8,068 nt of DNA, from NCBI GenBank assembly GCA_913062745.1, contig CAJXXJ010000144.1:1-8068 (forward strand), written 5' to 3'. The notes under the pieces are model-generated. The model was not told the DNA's origin. It was given only the letters and a program-made list of their open reading frames with translations, and searched no databases. This document shows, one piece after another, positions 1 to 5,581 of this stretch. The translations under genes and the position numbers were made by a program. How positions within the stretch are numbered: position 1 is the stretch's first letter; each line of letters begins with the position of its first letter. Source of the DNA: an uncultured Phaeodactylibacter sp. (GTDB lineage: Bacteria; Bacteroidota; Bacteroidia; Chitinophagales; Saprospiraceae).

Positions 1-624
1 TACGGTCTCTACGATCCCGGAAGCTGGTGCATAGATTTTGGCTTTAGACAACTGATACTCCAGCGTCTCCAGGCTTTTCTCCAGGCGCTCCTTGCTGTTC
101 TTGGCCTCCAGAAACTGGATTTCAGAACCAATATTCTGGTCCCACAGGCGCTTCTGCCGCTCATAGACATCGGTGGCCAGCTCCAGCGACTTTTCAACTT
201 CCGCCATCTGCTTGTTCAGCTGCTCAAGGTCAAGCTCCGCAATCAGCTGCCCGCGCCGCACGCCGTCGCCTTCCTCAACGGTGAGACGGGTAATGCGCCC
301 GGCAATCTCGCTTGTGACGTCTACATAGTCGTCGGCTTCCACTGCAGCCTGAATCTCTACAAAGTGTTCAAAATCGGTACGCTCCACCGGCGCCGTAGTA
401 ATCAGCTGCCGGTTGTCGGCCAGCATAGTGGGGTCCTGCTCGGCAATTGCCGTCTCCAGCTCGCTGACCAACTCAGTGAGCTCGTTCAGCGCCTGCCGCT
501 TTTCCTTGAGCAGCGCCCGTTTGTCTTCCAGGTTGTCTGGTATTTCGTTTCCTTCCTGCTCCGGGCCCTGACAAGCCGTGAGGGCAAGCAACGCAAACAG
601 GATAGTCGGGATGAAGTATTTCAT
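1..624 (-). CDS. HlyD-family RND efflux periplasmic adaptor, lipoprotein (N-terminal part; runs off left edge)
   Basis: The visible 208 residues are the N-terminal part of a membrane-fusion (adaptor) subunit that bridges an inner-membrane RND pump and a TolC channel. Residues 1-18 form a lipoprotein signal ending in the lipobox LTAC (Cys18), so the protein should be lipid-anchored in the periplasm. Residues about 31-64 are a Leu/Glu/Lys-rich coiled-coil segment. Residues 97-132 carry the first half of the biotinyl-lipoyl-like barrel (VTSEIAGRI, then VEEGDGVRRGQLIAELD), followed by the alpha-helical hairpin (about 133-195) and re-entry into the barrel (KIYAPASGIVETV). The beta-barrel and membrane-proximal domains lie beyond the edge. 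The ATG at 622-624 gives the lipoprotein signal directly. The gene follows the TolC stop after 24 bases, so it is the third gene of the tetR-tolC-adaptor operon. Substrate cannot be told from the sequence. Confidence 0.93.
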   Translation of the reverse strand, partial: MKYFIPTILFALLALTACQGPEQEGNEIPDNLEDKRALLKEKRQALNELTELVSELETAIAEQDPTMLADNRQLITTAPVERTDFEHFVEIQAAVEADDYVDVTSEIAGRITRLTVEEGDGVRRGQLIAELDLEQLNKQMAEVEKSLELATDVYERQKRLWDQNIGSEIQFLEAKNSKERLEKSLETLEYQLSKAKIYAPASGIVETV

Positions 625-648
625 GAACTTGTGTTTTTTAGTGAAAAG

Positions 649-2067
649 TTACTCGCCCAGTGCCATTTCCAACTGCTCTTTCGCCAGCAGCAAGTCGTAC
701 AGGGCCTGAACATAATTGGATTGGGTGGTATAAAGGCTTTGCTCGGCCTGCGTGACTTCCAGGCTGGAGCCGACTCCTTCGCGGTATTTAATCTGTGCCG
801 TATCGTAGATGCGCTGCGCCAGGTCCAGGTTTTTCTGCTGGTTCTCCAGGCGCTGCGCCGCGTTCAGATAATTAGTGCGCGCATTGGCTACTTCTACGCG
901 GATGCCGCGGACCAGCTCCTCCCGCTGGTTTTTGGCCTGCTCCAGGTCCAGCCGTGCCCGTTCTATCTGTGCTTTTTTGCGGAAGCCGTCAAAAATCGGC
1001 ACCTGTAGGTTGAGCCCTACATAAGCGGCCGGTGCCCAAAACCCGCTTTGGAAATCGTCGCCCTGATACTGCTGCTGTACGGCACCGAAGGCACTCAGGC
1101 TCGGCAGGTAGCCTGCTTTGTTGAGCTTGATATTCAGCTCGTTCATGCGGATGGCCTGCTCCAGCAGAGAGACTTCGGGGCGTTGATTTGGCTGCGCTTC
1201 CTGCGCCAGTAGCCGCTCGGCAGCAGCGGTCATTTCATCCAGGTCATCGGCTACGACAAGCGGCTCATTCAGCGGGTAGCCGATAGTGTTCTTCAGATTG
1301 GTCAGTGCTACTTCTTTCTGGCGGACCAGGTTTTCGCGCTCAATGCGCAAATTGGAAAGCGACAAAGCCTGCCGGTCGATATCCAGCTGCTCAGCAAACC
1401 CCTCGCGGTACAGCGCTTCGGTCTCATTGAGCAGTTTTTGCAGGTTCTGGATATTCTGATCCAGCAGCTCGATGTTTTCCTGCAATAGCAACACCGGCAG
1501 ATAAGCCTCAGTTACTGCATTCTCCACATCCCGCTTTTTGGTTTGAAACTCCCGCTGCGTGTACTCGCGGTACTGCCGGGCAGCTTCCAGTGCTACGAAG
1601 TAGGAGCCGTCAAAAATCATCGCATCCAGATTGAGGGCCGCCGTGAAGTTGTTGCGCAGGAAAAAGGCAATGGTCTGCGCTTCGTCTCCATTGTTGTTTT
1701 GCTGTCCGGAGAAGTTGGCGTCTACCGCAGCCTGCGTCATAGGCGACAGCTCGTCGTACAAATCCACCGCCAGCACCTGCCCAAACAGGCCAAAGATGTT
1801 GAACCCCTCAGGCAACGGCTGCTGCGGCACCGCCAGGTACCGTTGGTAGTTCAGGCTGCCGTTGATCTGCGGAAGGCCGGCAGAGCGGCGCTCCACGATC
1901 TGCTCTTCAGCATCGGCTATCGCAATCCGGGCGTTCTTGATGGCGTAGCTGTTTTCCAGGGCATAGCTCTTGGCCTCATCCATTGTCATCTGCACCGCCT
2001 GCTGCTGGGCTTGCAAAGCCCCTACAGCCAGTAAAAGCGCAGGGAATAGCATAAAGACTGATCTCAT
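649..2067 (-). CDS. TolC-family outer-membrane efflux protein
   Basis: This 472-residue protein is an outer-membrane channel of the OEP/TolC family, the exit duct of a tripartite efflux pump. A Sec signal peptide covers residues 1-20 (cleavage probably LQA|QQQ). Two homologous OEP halves are visible. The first begins at MTMDEAKSYALENS (27-40) and contains REGFAEQLDIDRQALSLSN (221-239). The second begins near 299 and contains the equivalent REGVGSSLEVTQAEQSLYTT (429-448). The halves are mostly long Gln/Glu/Leu-rich helices expected to form the periplasmic tunnel. Strand-like stretches at about 70-155 and 320-360 (ending LQVPIFDGF) would form the outer-membrane barrel. The segment 79-140 is long and Gln/Asn-rich, perhaps an extended loop. 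Length is normal for the family. Its ATG overlaps the tetR stop by one base (TAATG), indicating translational coupling, and the adaptor gene follows closely. Confidence 0.95.
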   Translation of the reverse strand: MRSVFMLFPALLLAVGALQAQQQAVQMTMDEAKSYALENSYAIKNARIAIADAEEQIVERRSAGLPQINGSLNYQRYLAVPQQPLPEGFNIFGLFGQVLAVDLYDELSPMTQAAVDANFSGQQNNNGDEAQTIAFFLRNNFTAALNLDAMIFDGSYFVALEAARQYREYTQREFQTKKRDVENAVTEAYLPVLLLQENIELLDQNIQNLQKLLNETEALYREGFAEQLDIDRQALSLSNLRIERENLVRQKEVALTNLKNTIGYPLNEPLVVADDLDEMTAAAERLLAQEAQPNQRPEVSLLEQAIRMNELNIKLNKAGYLPSLSAFGAVQQQYQGDDFQSGFWAPAAYVGLNLQVPIFDGFRKKAQIERARLDLEQAKNQREELVRGIRVEVANARTNYLNAAQRLENQQKNLDLAQRIYDTAQIKYREGVGSSLEVTQAEQSLYTTQSNYVQALYDLLLAKEQLEMALGE

Positions 2068-2711
2068 TATATCGGGTTTTTTCTTATCGTTGTTTGTTCT
2101 TGCCGGGCTTCGGCTGCCAGGTGTTTGTCCAGCAGCTGCCTGCCTTTAGCGGAAGTAATTCCGTGCATATGGTATAAAATCAATTCCCGGTGAAGGGTAC
2201 TCATATCATGGTTGCAGGCCTCGAAAGTCTCCTCGTCAGCTGCAATTACCGTTTTGCCTACGTACAGGCGGGCGACCACATCAGGCTGCATATCCTTACG
2301 GTAAAGCCCCTGTGCTATGCCGCGCTCGAGGTTATCGATGATGATGCTGTAGACGTTCTTCTTCATCTTAGCCTGCATCTCATCCCAGAGACTGCGGTAG
2401 TACTTTTGCAAGTCGTACACCACAGTCGGTGACATGCCCTGCGTTTTTTCCACTACGTACCGCCCGATGCCCAGCATCTCCTCTATCGCGTCGGAGGACT
2501 GCTCGCGTATCGTCGCCATCGCCTGCTCCTCTTCAGCGAAGTGCAGCTGAAATATCTGCGCGATCAGGTCGGCTTTATTGGCTACAGTCTGGTAAAGCGT
2601 CTTCTTGGATATGCCCAGCTCCCGGGCAATGTCATCCATCGTCACGCTCTTGATGCCGTAGCGCATGAAAAGCTCGAAGGCTTTTCTCAGTATCATATCC
2701 TGCTGCTCCAA
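2067..2711 (-). CDS. TetR/AcrR-family transcriptional regulator
   Basis: A 214-residue TetR-type repressor. The N-terminal DNA-binding domain is clear: ILRKAFELFMRYGIKSVTMD (7-26) leads into the helix-turn-helix DDIARELGISKKTLYQTVANK (about 26-46). The rest is an all-helical ligand-binding and dimerisation domain with no recognisable ligand. The gene is first in an operon with a TolC channel and an RND adaptor, so it very probably represses its own efflux operon and is released by a pump substrate; that role is inferred from position. The start chosen is a TTG at 2709-2711, which gives the usual spacing to the first helix and lies shortly downstream of a good promoter. The alternative is the ATG at 2694-2696, five codons later. 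There is no in-frame ATG upstream. The stop TAA shares a base with the tolC ATG. Confidence 0.93.
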   Translation of the reverse strand: MEQQDMILRKAFELFMRYGIKSVTMDDIARELGISKKTLYQTVANKADLIAQIFQLHFAEEEQAMATIREQSSDAIEEMLGIGRYVVEKTQGMSPTVVYDLQKYYRSLWDEMQAKMKKNVYSIIIDNLERGIAQGLYRKDMQPDVVARLYVGKTVIAADEETFEACNHDMSTLHRELILYHMHGITSAKGRQLLDKHLAAEARQEQTTIRKNPI

Positions 2712-2739
2712 TACTCCTTCTGTTTCAATGAATGTTTTG

Positions 2740-2771
2740 CAAATGTACGTGCGGAGAACACAGGAAACAAA
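2740..2771 (-). promoter_or_regulatory. Bacteroidota-type promoter of the tetR-tolC-adaptor operon
   Basis: On the minus strand a -33 element TTTG (complement of 2768-2771) is followed after exactly 20 bases by TACATTTG (complement of 2740-2747). This is a full match to the Bacteroidota -7 consensus TAnnTTTG with ideal spacing. Transcription should begin near 2733, leaving a leader of about 20 bases before the TTG start. An 8-bp palindrome TTTGCAAA (2736-2743) overlaps the -7 element and could be part of an operator for the repressor, though it is short and may be chance. Confidence 0.75.
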
Positions 2772-2978
2772 AATTGGTTTTAAAGTTTCCGTAGTATCTT
2801 AAAATTCCTGCTTAGGAGGGCTTTTTTACCGATGAATGGGTGCGTTTGGTCGACATAACACAACACAGAAGCTACGATTAACCGTAACGGGGTTTAAAAC
2901 ATGCTAGATTCAGAATAAAATTTTACAAAATCCATGACAGCCAAATCAAACAAAGCGTAGGCCGCCAAAGCATTATAA
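2772..2978. other. AT-rich intergenic stretch with no recognised gene
   Basis: The gap between the tetR promoter and the nucleotidyltransferase gene is clearly more AT-rich than its flanks. I see no gene with a recognisable product, no tRNA and no repeat of note. The only short ATG reading frames are of about 8 codons. An open frame of 99 codons on the minus strand enters this gap, but its first half lies inside the nucleotidyltransferase gene in another frame and reads like a shadow. The remainder is probably spacer. Confidence 0.5.
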
Positions 2979-2993
2979 TTCCCCTTTCGGGAA
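2979..2993 (-). terminator. Weak terminator candidate after the nucleotidyltransferase gene
   Basis: TTCCC, a 5-base loop, then GGGAA forms a 5-bp hairpin 25 bases past the stop of the minus-strand nucleotidyltransferase gene. On the minus strand it is followed only by TTATAAT rather than a solid T run. It is placed correctly but weak. Confidence 0.3.
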
Positions 2994-3017
2994 AAAACAT
3001 AGTGTGCTGCCCTATCC

Positions 3018-3617
3018 CTAACCGCAGAATTGCGCCCAGTCTTCGGGGGTGTCCAGGTCGGTTTTCCCTTCCGGAAAAGGGTAGGCCAGTAGTTCTTTCT
3101 GATGGCGGAGTAATACCGGTTTGGCCCCTTTTTGGCCATCGAGGGAGAGCAGTTCGGAAAACAAGGCCTTACGGAAAATTGCCGGCACGCCAAGGGAACC
3201 CTGATAGCGGGCAGCTATTCCCGGCGCTGCTGACTGCTGAAGCCGTTGCAGCATAGCCTGCAGTAGTTCCTGCCCTACATAAGGCTGATCCGTCAGCGCA
3301 AACGCAGCAGCATCCACCTCCGGCAACAGATACAGCAGTTGGTTCAATCCGGTGACCACCGAGCTACCCATACCGGACTCCCATTCCGGGTTGTATGCAA
3401 TATGGGCCTGCTCTGCCTCCGCCGCGGGCTCCACAGCAGCACGGCGGGCACCCGTCACTACTACCACCGGTGAAAGCCCGGCTTGCTTCCCCTCCCGGAT
3501 GATCCGCTGCAGCATCGTAGTGCCCTGCCAGCGCAGTAGTTGCTTAGGCTGCCCCATACGGCGGGATGCGCCGGCAGCAAGGATGATCAGAGCAGTGGTT
3601 TCCGGTGAGCTTTCCAT
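3018..3617 (-). CDS. MobA/MocA-like NTP transferase (nucleotidyltransferase family)
   Basis: A 199-residue cytosolic protein of the NTP_transf_3 fold, related to the molybdenum-cofactor cytidylyl- and guanylyltransferases MocA and MobA. The nucleotide-binding signature LAAGASRRMGQPK sits at residues 13-25 right after the first strand. YNPEWESGMGSSVVTG (75-90), the metal-binding TDQP (109-112), GVPAIF (143-148), GQKGAKPVL (161-169) and DLDTPED (187-193) follow in the expected order. The LAAG form (not LAGG) and these later motifs favour a MocA-like or xanthine-dehydrogenase-associated enzyme, which would join CTP or another NTP to molybdopterin. No molybdoenzyme gene is visible in this window, so the substrate stays open. 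The ATG at 3615-3617 places the P-loop-like motif at the normal distance from the N-terminus. It is a single gene, divergent from the DUF4197 gene. Confidence 0.88.
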   Translation of the reverse strand: MESSPETTALIILAAGASRRMGQPKQLLRWQGTTMLQRIIREGKQAGLSPVVVVTGARRAAVEPAAEAEQAHIAYNPEWESGMGSSVVTGLNQLLYLLPEVDAAAFALTDQPYVGQELLQAMLQRLQQSAAPGIAARYQGSLGVPAIFRKALFSELLSLDGQKGAKPVLLRHQKELLAYPFPEGKTDLDTPEDWAQFCG

Positions 3618-3657
3618 TTAATAGGGTGTTAAATTAGCCTTAGCGTTCTGTTAAACG

Positions 3658-3672
3658 GCCCGACAATCGGGC
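3658..3672. promoter_or_regulatory. Perfect inverted repeat in the divergent intergenic gap (possible operator)
   Basis: GCCCGA, spacer CAA, TCGGGC: a perfect 6-bp inverted repeat with a 3-base spacer, 18 bases upstream of the candidate -7 box of the DUF4197 gene and therefore over its -33 region. It is also 41 bases upstream of the divergent nucleotidyltransferase start. It has no T run on either strand and so is not a terminator. A regulator site is a reasonable reading but no partner is known. Confidence 0.35.
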
Positions 3673-3690
3673 ATGTGAGGCGCGGAGGCC

Positions 3691-3698
3691 TTATTTTG
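3691..3698 (+). promoter_or_regulatory. Candidate -7 element for the DUF4197 gene
   Basis: TTATTTTG matches TAnnTTTG except at the second base and lies 15 bases before the ATG at 3714. No TTG or TTTG is found about 20 bases upstream; that region holds the inverted repeat 3658-3672 instead. The promoter may therefore be weak or activator-dependent. Confidence 0.35.
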
Positions 3699-3713
3699 CA
3701 ATAAAAAACTATT

Positions 3714-4442
3714 ATGTACCAACGATTGACCTTACTCGCTGCGCTGCTTCTTGTGGGCAGCACGATGATGGCACAAAACTGGCGCGACAAACTCAACAAA
3801 GCCAAAGAAGAACTTACCGGCGGCAGCGGCGCGCTGTCGCAGGAAGAAATCGGGCAGGGCCTCAAGCAGGCGCTTGACCTGGGCGTAGCAGAAGCCGTTT
3901 CCTTCCTCTCCGCTGAAGATGGGTATTATAAGAGCCCTTACCAAATTTTACTGCCGGAAGAAGTGCAGGACGTTACCAACCGGCTTAAGTCGGTACCGGG
4001 ATTCGCCGATGTGGAAGCAGAGCTGAAGCTCAAAATCAACCGCGCTGCCGAGGATGCTGCTGCGGAAGCCAAGCCTATTTTCGTAGACGCCATTAAACAG
4101 ATGAGCTTTCAGGATGCGATGAACATCCTGACCGGCGCCGATGATGCGGCTACGGCTTACCTGCACCGTACTACTTTTCAGCAGCTGTACGATGCCTTCC
4201 GCCCGGTGGTGGTACAGTCCCTGGACGAAGTAAATGCCCGGGAGTACTGGAGCAAGTCCGTCACCGCCTACAACAAAATCCCTTTTGTCAAAAAGACCAA
4301 CCCGGAGCTGGACGACTACGTCACCCGTCAGGCACTGAGCGGGCTGTTCGAGCTTATTGAGGTGAAGGAAAAGGATATCCGGGAGAATACAGGCAGCCGT
4401 ACGACGGATTTGCTGAAGCGGGTATTCGCACAGCAGGACTAA
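3714..4442 (+). CDS. DUF4197 domain-containing exported protein
   Basis: A 242-residue protein whose whole mature part matches the DUF4197 pattern. Landmarks are LSQEEIGQGLKQALDLGVAE (41-60), the SAEDGYYKSPYQILLPEEV segment (66-84), NRAAEDAAAEAKPIFVDAI (109-127), FQDAMNILTGADDAATAYL (131-149), TFQQLYDAFRPVV (153-165), DDYVTRQALSGLFELI (200-215) and the C-terminal TTDLLKRVFAQQD (230-242). A Sec signal peptide covers about residues 1-20 (cleavage probably MMA|QNW), so the product is periplasmic or envelope-associated. It is mostly alpha-helical. The family is widespread in Gram-negative bacteria and has no established function, and I do not infer one. It ends 64 bases before the next gene with a terminator in between, so it is likely a single transcription unit. 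Confidence 0.92.
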   Translation: MYQRLTLLAALLLVGSTMMAQNWRDKLNKAKEELTGGSGALSQEEIGQGLKQALDLGVAEAVSFLSAEDGYYKSPYQILLPEEVQDVTNRLKSVPGFADVEAELKLKINRAAEDAAAEAKPIFVDAIKQMSFQDAMNILTGADDAATAYLHRTTFQQLYDAFRPVVVQSLDEVNAREYWSKSVTAYNKIPFVKKTNPELDDYVTRQALSGLFELIEVKEKDIRENTGSRTTDLLKRVFAQQD

Positions 4443-4464
4443 AAATATAACGTACAATTCACCC

Positions 4465-4478
4465 TCCGCACTTGCGGG
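4465..4478 (+). other. Small hairpin just upstream of the terminator
   Basis: CCGC, loop ACTT, GCGG (4466-4477), extendable by a T-G pair, forms a compact stem right before the larger terminator stem starting at 4479. It could help release or protect the 3' end of the DUF4197 transcript. There is no T run of its own. Confidence 0.3.
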
Positions 4479-4502
4479 AAAGGGCGCAGCAGCAGTATAT
4501 TG
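4472..4502 (+). promoter_or_regulatory. Possible promoter inside the terminator loop, for the DUF2279 gene
   Basis: TTG (4472-4474) is followed after 21 bases by TATATTG (4496-4502), a partial match to TAnnTTTG lacking one T. If used, transcription would start at or within a few bases of the ATG at 4507, giving a leaderless message free of the hairpin. The match is imperfect; this is a suggestion. Confidence 0.25.
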
Positions 4503-4520
4503 CAGCATGCGCCCTTTTTT
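4479..4520 (+). terminator. Rho-independent terminator whose 3' arm contains the next gene's start codon
   Basis: The left arm AAAGGGCGCA (4479-4488) pairs perfectly with TGCGCCCTTT (4508-4517), a 10-bp stem. Inside, GCA (4492-4494) and TGC (4501-4503) can form a short upper stem. The 3' arm runs straight into six T (4515-4520). This is a good intrinsic terminator for the DUF4197 gene. Unusually, the ATG of the DUF2279 gene (4507-4509) lies in the right arm and its codons 1-5 are arm plus T run, so any transcript from upstream would either end here or have the start codon buried in the hairpin. Confidence 0.75.
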
Positions 4521-5487
4521 AATCCTTCTGGCCCTGTTTTGCACTACCTGCAGCACCCTGAGCGGGCAGTCTTCCTTTTTGGAACCCGCCGATAGCCTCC
4601 ACCGGGGCCGGTTTTGGGCCTGCGTGGGCATCGGCAGCGCGATGTACGGCTCTGCTTCCTACGGGCTGTACCACGCCTGGTACAAAAATTACGAGCTGGC
4701 AGGGTTCCGTACCTTTGATGACAGCCGGGAATGGCTGGGCATGGACAAAGCGGGCCACGCAATGACAGCTTACAATTATTCTGAACTGGCATTTCAGGGC
4801 TTGCGCTGGACTGGCATGCCGCACAACCGCTCGGTCTGGATGGCCGCCGGCGTCAGCACTCTACTGCAGACTACTGTGGAAGTCATGGACGGCCATTCCG
4901 TCAAGTGGGGTTTTTCCTGGTATGATGTCGCCTTCAATACGCTCGGCACCGGCCTCTTTGTCGGCCAACAGCTCGGCTGGCGGGAACAGCGTATACTTCT
5001 GAAAGTCTCCAACAGCCGGCCCGCTTATCCGGAATGGATGGTTGCGCCCACCGGGGAAGGGCCCGGGATGACGCTGCGGCAGCGCGCCTATGAGCTCTAC
5101 GGCCGCAGTTACGGCGAGGCTTTCCTCAAAGATTACAACGGGCAAATCATCTGGGCCTCGGCCAATATTTCCTCTTTTTTGGGCGAAAGCCGTCCGCGCT
5201 GGCTACCGGGCTGGCTGAACATCGCAGCAGGGTACAGCGCGGAAAATATGTTCGGAGGCTATGGCAACACCTGGTCCTCGCAGGGGTATACGTACACACT
5301 GGATGAGGGGCTCTTCCCCCGCCACCGGCAGTACTACCTGTCCTTTGATATTGACCTGAGAAGAATACCTTCCGACAAGCGCTGGGTCAGGCTAATGCTT
5401 GGATTGCTGAATTTCCTGAAAGTCCCCGCCCCTGCCCTCTCCTTGTCTGGCCCCGGCGGGCTGCAGTTCCACCCCGTCCTCTGGTAA
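4507..5487 (+). CDS. DUF2279 domain-containing envelope protein
   Basis: A 326-residue exported protein. Residues 1-20 form a signal peptide (short basic start, then FLILLALFCTTCS), possibly cleaved after STLSG. The DUF2279 core follows: FDDSREWLGMDKAGHAMTAY (70-89), then EVMDGHSVKWGFSWYDVAFN (125-144) with conserved-looking acidic and His residues (Asp80, His84, Glu125, Asp128, Asp140). Hydrophobic stretches (about 35-58 and 143-156) suggest membrane association. The last 90 residues alternate like beta strands (INIAAGYSAENMFGG; RQYYLSFDIDLRRI) and the chain ends in Trp, as many outer-membrane proteins do. A periplasmic or outer-membrane location is likely; function is not known. The ATG at 4507 is the only start that keeps the signal peptide, although it lies inside the upstream terminator. 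No clear terminator follows. Confidence 0.85.
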   Translation: MRPFLILLALFCTTCSTLSGQSSFLEPADSLHRGRFWACVGIGSAMYGSASYGLYHAWYKNYELAGFRTFDDSREWLGMDKAGHAMTAYNYSELAFQGLRWTGMPHNRSVWMAAGVSTLLQTTVEVMDGHSVKWGFSWYDVAFNTLGTGLFVGQQLGWREQRILLKVSNSRPAYPEWMVAPTGEGPGMTLRQRAYELYGRSYGEAFLKDYNGQIIWASANISSFLGESRPRWLPGWLNIAAGYSAENMFGGYGNTWSSQGYTYTLDEGLFPRHRQYYLSFDIDLRRIPSDKRWVRLMLGLLNFLKVPAPALSLSGPGGLQFHPVLW

Positions 5488-5539
5488 ATCAAATTTATTT
5501 TATTACCATTTGTAACCTTTTTTAAGCTGCTCCCGTTTA

Positions 5540-5560
5540 GCATACTGAATACTAGTATGC
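5540..5560. promoter_or_regulatory. Perfect 7-bp inverted repeat upstream of the phosphodiesterase gene (possible operator)
   Basis: GCATACT, a 7-base spacer GAATACT, then AGTATGC: a perfect inverted repeat ending 21 bases before the ATG at 5582. The spacer repeats the ATACT unit, so three ATACT/AGTAT half-sites fall within 21 bases. No T run follows, which argues against a terminator; an operator or a leader hairpin is more likely. I could not find a convincing TAnnTTTG box to relate it to. Confidence 0.4.
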
Positions 5561-5581
5561 ACAAAAACAACTAACCCAAAC

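Noticed and set aside
364..1008. Open reading frame of 214 codons on the plus strand
   Set aside because: It lies antisense across the adaptor and TolC genes, has no recognisable domain, and both opposing frames encode clear family members.
2894..3193. Open reading frame of 99 codons on the minus strand reaching into the AT-rich gap
   Set aside because: Most of it is an alternate frame of the nucleotidyltransferase gene. The part in the gap has no family resemblance and the nucleotidyltransferase itself is intact, so there is no frameshift to explain.
3948..4631. Open reading frame of 227 codons on the minus strand
   Set aside because: It is antisense to the DUF4197 gene and the start of the DUF2279 gene, both of which have signal peptides and domain matches.
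5503..5522. TTAC/GTAA hairpin followed by a T run after the DUF2279 gene, as a terminator
   Set aside because: The stem has only four mostly A-T pairs. In such an AT-rich stretch it is not distinguishable from chance.
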